Positions 17,928-26,559 of a stretch of DNA of 64,000 bases are shown one piece after another; position 1 is the first letter of the stretch, and the number at the start of each line of letters is the position of its first letter. The notes under the pieces were generated by a model. The model worked only from the letters and a program-made list of their open reading frames with translations, was not told the origin of the DNA and did no database searches. Made by a program: the position numbers and the translations under genes. The stretch is from assembly GCF_029168315.1 (NCBI RefSeq), contig NZ_JARGYD010000006.1, forward strand, positions 124,001-188,000, in the 5' to 3' direction. The stretch is from Psychromarinibacter halotolerans (GTDB taxonomy: Bacteria > Pseudomonadota > Alphaproteobacteria > Rhodobacterales > Rhodobacteraceae).

Positions 17928-18983
17928 ATGATTTCGAGCCCAGCGGGGAGAACGCGAAGACTTCGTATGCTTCTGCGGCCCTATGACCAATTCACGCCAC
18001 TTCTTATGGGGGACGTGCCGGTTGACGGGGCCGAACTCGAGGTTGACTGGAAGGCGCCGTTGTCTATCCGGATGCCCGAGGATGTCGATGTCGCGGAGGT
18101 GTCTTTTAATCGCTACGTGCTGGCGCGTGGGCGGAGTGAGGAAGACCTTCTGGGTATTCCCGCGTATGTTCTTCGGGGTTTCCGGCATAGGAATTTTTTC
18201 GTCCGTCGTGACAGTGACCTGACCGAATTGTCGCAGCTGTGCGGCCGGCGTCTGGCAACGAACTCTTGGTCAGACAGCGGGACTTTGTGGGCGCGGGCAG
18301 CCTTACGCGACGCAGGTGTCGGGATGGATGATGTCGAATGGATCGTCGGACAGTTCGATGCGCACACCGCGTCGCGGCCTCTGTACTCCGGCGATCTCGT
18401 GCCGCCGGCCGACGCGACGCGGTTGGAAGACGGGGACACTCTGATGCAGGCCCTGCTGGAAGGCCGGGTGGATGCTATTACGACTGCGTTCGCGCCGCCC
18501 TGCGTGTTCACCCCCGACGGGCCTATTCGACGACTTGTATTGAATTACCCGGCAGTCGAGGCCGCCTATCACGACCGGTGCGGGGTGTACCCGGCGTTTC
18601 ACATCATGGCTTTCCGACGCAGCTACGCCATGGAGAACCCCGACATCGTCGTCGCCACCTGCGTTGCGCTGCGCAAGTCGTGGGAGGTCTGGTGGCTGAA
18701 GGCTCGCCGGTTCGCCGAGGCAAGCCCGTGGTCCATGGCCGACCTGGACAACATGGCGGGCCGCTTCGCCGATGATACTCCCCCGTTCGGACAGCACTCG
18801 GCCGGCCATCGCAGGATGTTGAAGACGATCTGCGCTGAACAGTATGCGCAAGGGCTGGTGCCGCAGGCAACCGACCCGAAGTCGCTGTTTGCCGGGTTCG
18901 ACGAGGTCCTCGGCCTGTGCGGACTAAGCGAGGCAGATTTGTTCACGCCGGACGAATTGCCAAGCCTTGGGGGCAGGTTATAG
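17928..18983 (+). CDS. 4,5-dihydroxyphthalate decarboxylase-like protein (PBP2 fold)
   Basis: A 351-residue protein without signal peptide. It resembles the family of 4,5-dihydroxyphthalate decarboxylase: an opening LRPYDQFTPLLMGDVPVDG, the segment VDVAEVSFNRYVLARGRSEE near residue 60, then GIPAYVLRGFRHRNFFV and a type 2 periplasmic-binding-protein-like fold. The absence of a secretion signal favours a cytoplasmic enzyme over a transport receptor. The family includes many uncharacterised members, so the reaction is not established. It stands 90 bases upstream of a LysR gene in the same direction and opposite an ABC importer. ATG 17928 is the first in-frame start near conserved sequence. Confidence 0.65.
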   Translation: MISSPAGRTRRLRMLLRPYDQFTPLLMGDVPVDGAELEVDWKAPLSIRMPEDVDVAEVSFNRYVLARGRSEEDLLGIPAYVLRGFRHRNFFVRRDSDLTELSQLCGRRLATNSWSDSGTLWARAALRDAGVGMDDVEWIVGQFDAHTASRPLYSGDLVPPADATRLEDGDTLMQALLEGRVDAITTAFAPPCVFTPDGPIRRLVLNYPAVEAAYHDRCGVYPAFHIMAFRRSYAMENPDIVVATCVALRKSWEVWWLKARRFAEASPWSMADLDNMAGRFADDTPPFGQHSAGHRRMLKTICAEQYAQGLVPQATDPKSLFAGFDEVLGLCGLSEADLFTPDELPSLGGRL

Positions 18984-19072
18984 CTCCTTCCACTTGCCGA
19001 ATGGTCTCTCTGGCGAGCCGCCACGGTGCCTGCTACGCTTTTCCCTGAAAGCAGCGCCATGGTGGAAAAAAG

Positions 19073-19957
19073 ATGAACTTCAGGCAGATGGAGGTCTTCT
19101 ACGCGGTGATGCTGCGTGGATCGGTGACGGCCGCCGCCAAGTATCTAAACCGGACCCAGCCGGCGGTAACCAAGGTCTTGCGTCATACCGAGGACCAGCT
19201 GAAATTTCCGCTGTTTCACCGCATCAAGGGCCGGTTGATCCCCACGGACGAGGCGATTGCCCTGTTTCCGGACGTGGAACGCGTATTCGACGAGGTTCGG
19301 GCAGTCGAGCAAAGCCTGGATGATGTCAGGTCGGTGCGGACCGGCGCACTTCGGATCGCTTCGATCCCGACCTTCGGGCAGGTGGCGCTGCCACAGGCGG
19401 TGGCGGCCTTCACCCGGGATCATCCGGGTGTGAAGATCACGTTTGACGTGCGCCCGAAACGCGCCGTGGTGCAAAGCATCGCCACGGGGCGCTCCGAGAT
19501 CGGCTTTGCATTCCTGGCTGACGAACATGCGAACGTCGCGACCGAGCCGCTGTGTGAGGGCAGCATGGTCTGCCTGCTGCCGCCTGGGCACAAGTTGTCC
19601 GGCAAGGAGGTGATAACGCCGCTGGAACTGCATGAGTGCGACATGGTCGGCTATTCGCACGGGCAGGCTTTGCGACCGATCATCGATTCCGTCTTCACGG
19701 CTGCGCGCTGCCGCTACAATCCGGTGATCGACGTGGCTTGGATCTCGACCGCGTGGTCGATGGTGGCCGGCGGGGTCGGCGTGGCGTTGGTGGACGATTT
19801 CTCGCGCATGGACCGGATCTTTCCCGACGTGGAGGTGCGCCCTTTCCAGCCGACGATCGCGATCCCGGCCAAGACCCTGATGCCGCGCGGCCAGCCGTTG
19901 TCACGGCTGGCGCAAGAGTTTCTCAAGGTCGCACGCGGGGTGCTTAGCGCGCCCTAG
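19073..19957 (+). CDS. LysR-type transcriptional regulator
   Basis: A 294-residue LTTR. N-terminal winged HTH: MNFRQMEVFYAVMLRGSVTA, then AAKYLNRTQPAVTKVLRHTE with the recognition helix near residues 28-45. The effector domain spans 90-290. The gene ends convergently with the ABC ATPase gene; the two stop codons overlap (19954-19957). It probably controls the adjacent PotABCD-type importer and perhaps the decarboxylase-like gene upstream; the ligand is unknown. Its first 13 residues are nearly the same as the truncated LysR at 28985 (MNLRQIEVFHAVM), so the two were close paralogues. Confidence 0.9.
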   Translation: MNFRQMEVFYAVMLRGSVTAAAKYLNRTQPAVTKVLRHTEDQLKFPLFHRIKGRLIPTDEAIALFPDVERVFDEVRAVEQSLDDVRSVRTGALRIASIPTFGQVALPQAVAAFTRDHPGVKITFDVRPKRAVVQSIATGRSEIGFAFLADEHANVATEPLCEGSMVCLLPPGHKLSGKEVITPLELHECDMVGYSHGQALRPIIDSVFTAARCRYNPVIDVAWISTAWSMVAGGVGVALVDDFSRMDRIFPDVEVRPFQPTIAIPAKTLMPRGQPLSRLAQEFLKVARGVLSAP

Positions 19958-21042
19958 GCGGGCAGGGCCAGTGTCGCGTCCACGGGAAAGGTCAGGGTTA
20001 GCTTCGTGCCCGGTGCCGCGTCGTTCAAACCGGCCTCGCCCATGTGCGCCAGGAACTCGCTTCCGCCCGGCACGGTGAAGGCCACCTCGAAATGCCCGCC
20101 GAGGTATTCCTTCCGCGCGACGGTTGCCGCGATCACGTTGACGCCCGGCGACTGCGAGGTCGCCCCAACCTGGCATTTCTCGGGGCGGACAGCGATCAGC
20201 ATACGCTCTCCAACTTCGAACTTGCGCCGGGCCCGGGCGCGAATTGTTCCACCGGCGATCTCGGCCACGCAGTCCTGCGCGGTGCTTTCCAGCACCCGGC
20301 CCTCGATTAGGTTCATCGACCCAATGAACTCGGCGACAAAGCGGTTGGCCGGCTCGCGGTAGATGTTCTGGGGACTGCCGATCTGTTCGACCTTACCTTT
20401 CTGCATCACGGCGATCCGGTCGGACATCACCAGCGCCTCTGACTGGTCATGGGTGACGAAGATCGTCGCGATTCCCATCTCACGCTGCAGCCGCACGATT
20501 TCCGAGCGCATCTCTTCACGCAGCTTCAGGTCGAGGTTCGACAGCGGCTCGTCCAGCAGCAGGAACTTGGGCTTGAATGCCAGCGCGCGTGCAAGAGCGA
20601 CGCGCTGCCGCTGGCCGCCGCTCAGGGCCTGCGGCATGCGGTGGCCCAGACCGTCCAGCCGCACCATCGCCAGCATCTCTTCGACGCGTGCGTCGATCTC
20701 TTTCGCCGGCACCTTGCGGACCTTCAGGCCATAGCCCACGTTCTGCGCCACCGTCATGTGCGGAAAGATCGCGTAGTCCTGGAAAACGACGCCGATATCG
20801 CGGCGAAAGGGGGGCTGGCCGACCAGCGGCCTGCCGTACAGCGACACCTCGCCCTTGTCGGGCTCGAGGAAGCCGGCGATCACGCCCAGCGTGGTGGATT
20901 TGCCGCAGCCGGATGGTCCCAGCAGCGTGACGAATTCTCCGGTCGCCACATCGAGATTCATGGACGCGATGGCGGCCTGCCCGTCGTAGAGTTTCGAAAT
21001 CGAGCGCAGCGTCAGAGCGGTCGAGGGATCAGCGTTGTTCAT
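19954..21042 (-). CDS. ABC transporter ATP-binding protein, PotA/spermidine-putrescine type
   Basis: A 362-residue ATPase of the polyamine/Fe/opine-type import family. Walker A GPSGCGKST near residue 43, Q-loop, signature LSGGQRQRVALARAL near 138, Walker B FLLLDEPLSNLDLK near 160, H-loop FVTHDQSEA near 195, and a C-terminal TOBE domain (residues 280-360) with EFIGSMNLIEGRV and AVRPEKCQVG. It is the last gene of the operon SBP-permease-permease-ATPase; its ATG overlaps the permease stop by 14 bases. Confidence 0.92.
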   Translation of the reverse strand: MNNADPSTALTLRSISKLYDGQAAIASMNLDVATGEFVTLLGPSGCGKSTTLGVIAGFLEPDKGEVSLYGRPLVGQPPFRRDIGVVFQDYAIFPHMTVAQNVGYGLKVRKVPAKEIDARVEEMLAMVRLDGLGHRMPQALSGGQRQRVALARALAFKPKFLLLDEPLSNLDLKLREEMRSEIVRLQREMGIATIFVTHDQSEALVMSDRIAVMQKGKVEQIGSPQNIYREPANRFVAEFIGSMNLIEGRVLESTAQDCVAEIAGGTIRARARRKFEVGERMLIAVRPEKCQVGATSQSPGVNVIAATVARKEYLGGHFEVAFTVPGGSEFLAHMGEAGLNDAAPGTKLTLTFPVDATLALPA

Positions 21043-21832
21043 AGACGAACTCTCCGAGTTGGGCGAACCGCTGGACCAGCGCGAAGCCTACCAGCGGGAT
21101 CAAGAGCGAGATTGTCGACAGGGCCGCCAGGGTCGGGGCAAAGCCGAATTCCAGGAAGCCGAGGATCTTGACCGTGATCGGGCTGGTGGCCGGACCGGCA
21201 AGAAATAGCGACAGGTTCACGTCGGTGAAGGAGTGGATGAAGGAGAACAGCGCGCCCGCCACCAGCCCGTTTCGGATCAGCGGTAGGATCACGTCGATCA
21301 AGATCCGCCCCCGTGTCGCCCCAAGGCTTGCCGCAGCCGCCTCGAGATTGGCCGAAAGGCCGTTGAGGCTGACCGCAATGGTGCGGACAGAGAACGGCAG
21401 GCAGATCACGATATGCCCGATCAGCAGCGCGCCGAACCCGATCGAGTGGAAAACTCCGGCCCAGTGAAACAGCTGCAACAGGCCGATGCCTGTCACCAGC
21501 GTCGGCAATAGCAGCGGGCCCAGCACGATCAGCACGACGATCCGTTTGCCCGGAAACTCGCGGCGCACTAGCCCGAACGCAAGCGGCAGAGCCATCGCCG
21601 TGCTGAGGATTGCGGACACGGTCGACAGCTTGAGGCTGAACACGATGGCCATCAGCCATTTATCCGAAAAAGCCTCTTGCCACCACCGCAGGGAAAAGCC
21701 CTGCGGTGGAAAGGCCGATTGCGAGCCTTCGTTGAATGAGACCGAGACGGTCACGAGGATCGGCATCAGCATGAAGAAATAGGACAGCGCCACGAAGAGC
21801 TTGAGCCAGGTCCAGGGGGCAATTCGGGTCAC
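21029..21832 (-). CDS. ABC transporter permease, PotC type
   Basis: A 267-residue inner-membrane permease with six hydrophobic segments and the EAA loop (LEAAAASLGATRGRILIDVI near residue 165-185) that docks with the ATPase. Pairs with the PotB-type permease upstream, whose stop it overlaps by four bases, and with the ATPase downstream. Confidence 0.9.
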   Translation of the reverse strand: MTRIAPWTWLKLFVALSYFFMLMPILVTVSVSFNEGSQSAFPPQGFSLRWWQEAFSDKWLMAIVFSLKLSTVSAILSTAMALPLAFGLVRREFPGKRIVVLIVLGPLLLPTLVTGIGLLQLFHWAGVFHSIGFGALLIGHIVICLPFSVRTIAVSLNGLSANLEAAAASLGATRGRILIDVILPLIRNGLVAGALFSFIHSFTDVNLSLFLAGPATSPITVKILGFLEFGFAPTLAALSTISLLIPLVGFALVQRFAQLGEFVYEQR

Positions 21833-22698
21833 AGGTCGTTCCTCTTGCCGCCGAAACGGGCGGATAGCAGCAGAATCGCGACGGTCGCAATGACAAGGAT
21901 TGCGGCCAGCGCAGCCCCCAGCGACCAGTCGAGGACCTGCATGATGAAGGTGTAAATCAGCGTCGCGATAGTCTGCGAGGCGTAGCCGCCCAGGATCGCG
22001 GGTGTCGCGTAGGCACTGATCGAGATCGAGAAGGCCAGCAGGAACGACGCCACCAGCCCCGGCCTCACCAGTGGCAGAAGGATGTCGCGCAGCGTTCGGG
22101 TGCGGCTGGCGCCAAGGCTCATCGCGGCGGATTCAAGGTTGGGATTGATCGAGCTGAGCGCTGCGATGTTGGTCAGGATGCCGTAGGGCAGCATCGCATG
22201 AGACAAACCGAGGATGATGCCCCAGGTACTGGGAATGAAGGCGATCCGGTCGACAATGAGGCCGAGGTCGATCAGCACGTTGTTGACGAAACCAAAGCGG
22301 TCGAGAATCACGTACCAGCCGTATGTGCGTACCACGACGCTGGCCAGAAGGGGTGACAGCGACAGAACGATGAGCAGACCCTTGTAGCGTGTCCGCGTGC
22401 GGACGAGAAAATACGAGATCGGCAAGCTGACCAGCGCGACGATCAGGCCGACGGCGATTCCGACGAGGAAAGTCCGCAGGATCGCGCGCAGGTAATGCGG
22501 TTTGCCGAGAATCAGTTCGAAATTCTCGGTGGTCAGTTCGTTGGTCAACACTTGGTCTTGGGATTTCAGGAGACTGGTGGACAGGATCACTGCGTTCGGC
22601 AAAACGAAGAACAGCAGCAGAAAGAGCGCCGGCACGGCGATCAGCCAAAAGCTGATATCCAGTGCCGAGCCGGAGCGTCTGGTGTCTATGCGCCACAT
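21829..22698 (-). CDS. ABC transporter permease, PotB type
   Basis: A 289-residue permease with six hydrophobic segments. The EAA loop reads LESAAMSLGASRTRTLRDIL near residue 190. The ATG at 22698 lies 13 bases downstream of the binding-protein stop. The N-terminal cytoplasmic stretch (MWRIDTRRSGSALD) is short, as in PotB. Confidence 0.9.
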   Translation of the reverse strand: MWRIDTRRSGSALDISFWLIAVPALFLLLFFVLPNAVILSTSLLKSQDQVLTNELTTENFELILGKPHYLRAILRTFLVGIAVGLIVALVSLPISYFLVRTRTRYKGLLIVLSLSPLLASVVVRTYGWYVILDRFGFVNNVLIDLGLIVDRIAFIPSTWGIILGLSHAMLPYGILTNIAALSSINPNLESAAMSLGASRTRTLRDILLPLVRPGLVASFLLAFSISISAYATPAILGGYASQTIATLIYTFIMQVLDWSLGAALAAILVIATVAILLLSARFGGKRNDL

Positions 22699-22711
22699 GC
22701 GGGTGGGATCC

Positions 22712-23809
22712 TCAGGACATCACTTCCTGCCAGCGCAACGTCCAGTCGCGCCGCTTTTCGCCAATCGTCGCAAGGTCGGGGAAGATCGTGTTGGCCATCT
22801 TGTCCTCGCTCGCGATCTGACGGTCGAGGAATTCCTGCGGAAAGTCGTCGATGTCATTTCGGCCGGGGCCGGCGTGATAGGCCAGTGAGAATTCGCGCTG
22901 TACCTCCTTGGACAGGCGGAAGTTGATGAACTCGTATGCCAGGTCCTTGTTCTGCGCGCCGGACGGAACCGCGGCCACGTCAGGCAGGCCCAGCACACCC
23001 TCTTTCGGCTGCACCATCTCGAACGGCAGGCCCCGATCGATGTATAGCGCGGCGCGTCCGCTCCAGTAGGGCGACACCCAGACTTGGCCATTCTCGAAAT
23101 GCGGCACCGCCTCGGACGAACCGGTTACGACGACGCCTAGGTACGGCTTTTGCGCGGCCAGCATTTCCCAGGCCGGCTCCATATTCTCGACGCCGCCGCC
23201 GCCCAGTTCGGCCGCGTGGATCAGCGCGAAGATCGACAGCAGGTTCGCCGGATTGAAGCCGATCAGGTGGTTGCGGACTTCGTCGCCGTAGGTTTCCCAA
23301 GAGGTCCAGTAGTCGGCCCAACTGGTCGGCGCGTCGACTTTCTCGGTGTTGTAGATCAGCGAGGCGTACTGGACGGTGTGAACCGCGCCGTACTCGCCGC
23401 CCAAGGCACGGGTCTTTTCCCAGACATGGGCAAGGTTGGGCACTTTGGTCTCGTCCAGCGATTCCAGAAGGCCTTCGCGTCCGCCGACGATGATCTCGGG
23501 GGGCGTCAGGCTGGCGGCGACGTCGAAACCGGGGCTGCCGCCCGAGGCACGGATCTTGGCTAGGTCCTGACTGGCGCTGCCGGTGGCGTCGTTGATGACG
23601 GTCACGCCGAACTTTTCCTCGAACGGGCGCACGATGACGCGTTCGAAGATCTCCTGGTACTCGCCGCCCTGCGAGTTGACCACCAGCGTCTCGGCGGCGC
23701 GGGCGATGGTGGCCGGGCTGGCCAGCGCGGCCGTCAATGCGGTTCCGCCGGAGTATTTCAGCAACGTGCGGCGGTTCATCCGGCCACTTGGGCGTCTTGC
23801 ATGTGTCAT
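22712..23809 (-). CDS. ABC transporter substrate-binding protein, PotD/family 1 type
   Basis: A 365-residue periplasmic receptor. The N-terminus has a twin-arginine-like signal (NRRTLLKYSGGTALTAALAS followed by a hydrophobic core and a cleavage site near ARAAE). The mature part starts TLVVNSQGGEYQEIF, the usual first strand of PotD/AfuA-type receptors, and carries the hinge sequences NDATGSASQDLAKIRA and SEAVPHFENGQVWVSPYW. An alternative start at 23779 (MNRRTLL) would place the signal at the very N-terminus. The ligand is not deducible; polyamine, opine, iron and amino-acid receptors share this fold. Divergent to an RraA-type aldolase gene, with which it shares a promoter region. Confidence 0.88.
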   Translation of the reverse strand: MTHARRPSGRMNRRTLLKYSGGTALTAALASPATIARAAETLVVNSQGGEYQEIFERVIVRPFEEKFGVTVINDATGSASQDLAKIRASGGSPGFDVAASLTPPEIIVGGREGLLESLDETKVPNLAHVWEKTRALGGEYGAVHTVQYASLIYNTEKVDAPTSWADYWTSWETYGDEVRNHLIGFNPANLLSIFALIHAAELGGGGVENMEPAWEMLAAQKPYLGVVVTGSSEAVPHFENGQVWVSPYWSGRAALYIDRGLPFEMVQPKEGVLGLPDVAAVPSGAQNKDLAYEFINFRLSKEVQREFSLAYHAGPGRNDIDDFPQEFLDRQIASEDKMANTIFPDLATIGEKRRDWTLRWQEVMS

Positions 23810-23926
23810 GAAAGGGTTCCCTGTCTGATGGTTTCTCTTGGGCCGGACGCCCGACTTCCGGGCTGGCCCCCAACGCTAGGGACAGCGCGCCCTCACAGTC
23901 CAATTGTCAGTTGATGGGGCATCATA

Positions 23927-23979
23927 ACCCTCAGGAATAGGGTGGCTCTGGCCGTCCATTACCCTTGGTTATATCCAAG
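23927..23979. promoter_or_regulatory. two palindromes in the divergent promoter region
   Basis: The 288-base gap between the importer operon (start 23809, minus) and the aldolase gene (start 24098, plus) holds an inverted repeat ACCCT/AGGGT (23927-23943) and, 20 bases on, CTTGGTTATATCCAAG (23964-23979), a near-perfect dyad with TTGG/CCAA arms. Its layout fits LysR-type T-N11-A sites. The nearby LysR gene at 19073 and the truncated one at 28985 are candidate partners; this is inference. Confidence 0.55.
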
Positions 23980-24097
23980 CATTGCCTGAGCATTGGACAG
24001 CCCGGTCGGCGTGCGGCACCGTCTAGAGAAACGACGTTGCGGGCGATTTCCAATACGCAACAACCCAAATCCGATATCCAGGGAGTGCAGGACGGAC

Positions 24098-24772
24098 ATG
24101 GAAAAACACATATATCACGGGCAGATCGGGGATTTCGAGCGGGCGCCGAAAGCGTTGCTGGACCGGTTGGCAAAACATGAGCCGGCGAAGATTGTAGACT
24201 CGATGGGCGGTCATGGTGCGCTGCACTATGAGATCAAGCCTCTGGAGAATTCGATGAAATTCGTCGGCACGGCACTGACCGTGCTCGCTAAACCCGGAGA
24301 TGCGTTATACGTTCAGAAAGCCATTGATCTGACCCAGCCCGGCGATGTCATCGTGATTGCTGCGAGCGGGCTGAAAGACATCTGCGTCATCGGTGAACGG
24401 CTCGGTTATTTCTTCCGCCGAAAGGGCGCAGTGGGGATCGTCGTGGATGGCGCCGTGCGCGACACCGAAGGCATGATCGCCGACGCGCCGCCGACCTTTG
24501 CACGCGGCAGCTGCCTGCGCATCCTTGGATCGACCGGGCCGGGCGCGATCAATGTGCCGGTCACCTGCGGCGGGCAGTCGGTGTCGCCAGGCGATATTCT
24601 CGTCGGCGACCGCGATGGCGTAGTTGTTGTGCCACTGGCAGATGCCGAGCGGGTCGCGGACCTTGCGGATGCCCATCTCGAAGGCGAACTTGCGCGCCTT
24701 GCCGATGTGGAAGGGGGCAAGTCGGTGACCGAGACGTTTGGGCTGCAGCCCAAGCTCGACATCTGGACCTAA
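24098..24772 (+). CDS. RraA family protein / HMG-CHA-type class II aldolase
   Basis: A 224-residue protein of the RraA/4-hydroxy-4-methyl-2-oxoglutarate aldolase family. The core motif GIVVDGAVRDTEGM near residue 120 has the Arg-Asp pair that in the aldolases binds substrate and metal. The preceding GERLGYFFRRKG provides the conserved glycine and acid at about 20 residues distance. RNase E regulators of this family are shorter (about 160 residues), so the aldolase branch (cleaving 4-carboxy-4-hydroxy-2-oxoadipate or similar to pyruvate plus an oxo acid) is favoured. It leads an operon with an M20 hydrolase and a TRAP transporter. ATG 24098 is preceded by GGGAG and GGACGG. Confidence 0.8.
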   Translation: MEKHIYHGQIGDFERAPKALLDRLAKHEPAKIVDSMGGHGALHYEIKPLENSMKFVGTALTVLAKPGDALYVQKAIDLTQPGDVIVIAASGLKDICVIGERLGYFFRRKGAVGIVVDGAVRDTEGMIADAPPTFARGSCLRILGSTGPGAINVPVTCGGQSVSPGDILVGDRDGVVVVPLADAERVADLADAHLEGELARLADVEGGKSVTETFGLQPKLDIWT

Positions 24773-24868
24773 ACGCGCGCCTCTGGGACCGTGAAGAATT
24801 TTCCCGCGCGGGCGGTGCACAGTTGTTCATCGCTCGCCGGGACCAGAAAAGCGAAAGGCAGTAACTTC

Positions 24869-26026
24869 ATGAGCGCGATGGAAAAAATCGCAACCTACAT
24901 GGACCATTTGGTTCGTGTTCGCCACGATCTGCACCGCCATCCAGAGATCGGGTTCGAGGAAACCCGGACAGCCGGAATCGTTGCCGATCTCCTGCGCGGT
25001 TGGGGGTACGATGTGCACGAGGGGATCGGCGGAACCGGAGTGGTCGGAGTTCTATCCAACGGTGGCGGCCGGTCCATCGGTCTGCGTGCGGATATGGATG
25101 CCTTGCCGATGGACGAAGAGACCGACCTTCCGTTTAGATCGGTCAATCCTGGGCGGTTTCACGGCTGTGGTCACGATGGTCATACGACGATGCTGCTGGG
25201 CGCTGCCCGCTACCTGGCAGAAACGCGCGGGTTTCACGGCACGGTCAACGTAATTTTTCAGCCCGCCGAGGAAGGGCTGGGCGGCGCAAGGGCGATGATC
25301 GCCGACGGGCTTTTCGACAAGCATCCCTGTGACGAGATCTATGCCATCCACAACGCGCCGCACCGCCCCAAGGGGCAGGTTGCGCTGCGCACCGGTGCGA
25401 CCATGGCGGCGGCCGATTTCTTCGACATCACTCTGACGGGGCAGGGCATGCATGCGGGGATGCCCCATATGGGGACCGATCCGATTGTCGCCGGCGCGGC
25501 GCTGGTGCAGGCGTTGCAGACGATCGTCAGCCGCAATGTCAGCCCCGTCGACTCTGCCGTCCTGTCTGTTACCCAACTGCGTGCCGGGTCCGCGTACAAC
25601 GTTGTGCCGGACCAGGCCGTCATTTCCGGAACGATCCGCACGCTGAACGAGGCCATCCGTGCCCAGGCCCAAGAGCGACTTCGCACGATTTCCGAAAAGC
25701 TCGCCGCGGCATTCGACTGCACCGCTTCTATAGACCTGCGCGACACGTTCAGCGTTCTGGACAACCACGCCGATCAGGCCACGGTTGTTGCCGGTGTCGC
25801 CGCTGATCTTGTCGGCGAGGGTAATGTGAACACCGAAATGGAGCCGACACTGGGCAGTGAGGATTTCGCCGACATGTTGAAGGTTGTCCCGGGCGCGTAT
25901 GCATTCGTCGGACAGGACAGTACGGGCGCGCTGCACAACCCGTCCTACAGCTTCGACGACGAAATCATCCCGCTGGGAGCAGGGCTGATGGCCGAAATCG
26001 TGGCCCGGCGCTGTGGCAACGGATGA
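24869..26026 (+). CDS. M20-family amidohydrolase (hippurate hydrolase/N-acyl amino acid type)
   Basis: A 385-residue cytoplasmic metallo-amidohydrolase. Motifs in order: RHDLHRHPEIGFEE near residue 17, ADMDALPMDEE near 75 (DMDALP), CGHDGHTTMLLGAA near 98, FQPAEEGLGGA near 130 (EE with catalytic Glu), and GSEDFADML near 330. These are the metal ligands of hippurate hydrolase/amidohydrolase family M20D. It likely releases an amino acid or amine from an N-acyl compound imported by the TRAP system encoded downstream. ATG 24869 is chosen (AAAGGCAG upstream); the longer frame lacks family similarity. The stop overlaps the next ATG (ATGA at 26023). Confidence 0.9.
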   Translation: MSAMEKIATYMDHLVRVRHDLHRHPEIGFEETRTAGIVADLLRGWGYDVHEGIGGTGVVGVLSNGGGRSIGLRADMDALPMDEETDLPFRSVNPGRFHGCGHDGHTTMLLGAARYLAETRGFHGTVNVIFQPAEEGLGGARAMIADGLFDKHPCDEIYAIHNAPHRPKGQVALRTGATMAAADFFDITLTGQGMHAGMPHMGTDPIVAGAALVQALQTIVSRNVSPVDSAVLSVTQLRAGSAYNVVPDQAVISGTIRTLNEAIRAQAQERLRTISEKLAAAFDCTASIDLRDTFSVLDNHADQATVVAGVAADLVGEGNVNTEMEPTLGSEDFADMLKVVPGAYAFVGQDSTGALHNPSYSFDDEIIPLGAGLMAEIVARRCGNG

Positions 26027-26559
26027 GCGGCCAAGGGCCCGATACCGCTCCGGACGCTACCGAGGCGTCTGACGTGCCGAAGGGGCGTGACCTGGCGTTG
26101 CCGTTCCGGATCGCTGCGGCTTTGCTGTTGGTTGCAATTGTCACGTTGACAGTGCTGCAGGTCGTGTTCCGCTTCGTGCTTGGCAGTCCTCTTGTATGGA
26201 GCGAGGAGTTGGCGCGACTGGCCGTGCTGTGGATGACCTTCGTCGGTGCAATCGTCTGTTGCTGGGATGGCAGTCATCTGAGGGTCAGCCAACTGCCGAC
26301 CTACCTTAAAGGCTGGCTTGGTCGTGCGCTGTACGGGGTGAACGGAGCGGTCATCATCGTCTTCCTTGCGATCCTTGCATGGACGGCCATTCCCATCGTC
26401 GAGATGGCGCATCGCCAGAACCGCGGGGCACTGAGCTTACCGGTAAGCTACTACCGCAGCGCGGCCCCCGTCGGCGCGGTGCTGATGATCGCGTATCTCG
26501 GGCTGCGGTGGTGGCGCTTGTGCCGCAATCGCCAAACTCGTGTAGAGGTGGACCAATGA
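26023..26559 (+). CDS. dctQ: TRAP transporter small membrane subunit (DctQ type)
   Basis: A 178-residue protein with four hydrophobic segments (about residues 20-45, 60-80, 100-120, 140-160), the usual DctQ topology, and the family WSEELARLAVLWMTFVGA motif near residue 62. It forms the membrane complex with the large DctM subunit, whose ATG overlaps its stop (ATGA at 26556). Confidence 0.9.
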   Translation: MSGQGPDTAPDATEASDVPKGRDLALPFRIAAALLLVAIVTLTVLQVVFRFVLGSPLVWSEELARLAVLWMTFVGAIVCCWDGSHLRVSQLPTYLKGWLGRALYGVNGAVIIVFLAILAWTAIPIVEMAHRQNRGALSLPVSYYRSAAPVGAVLMIAYLGLRWWRLCRNRQTRVEVDQ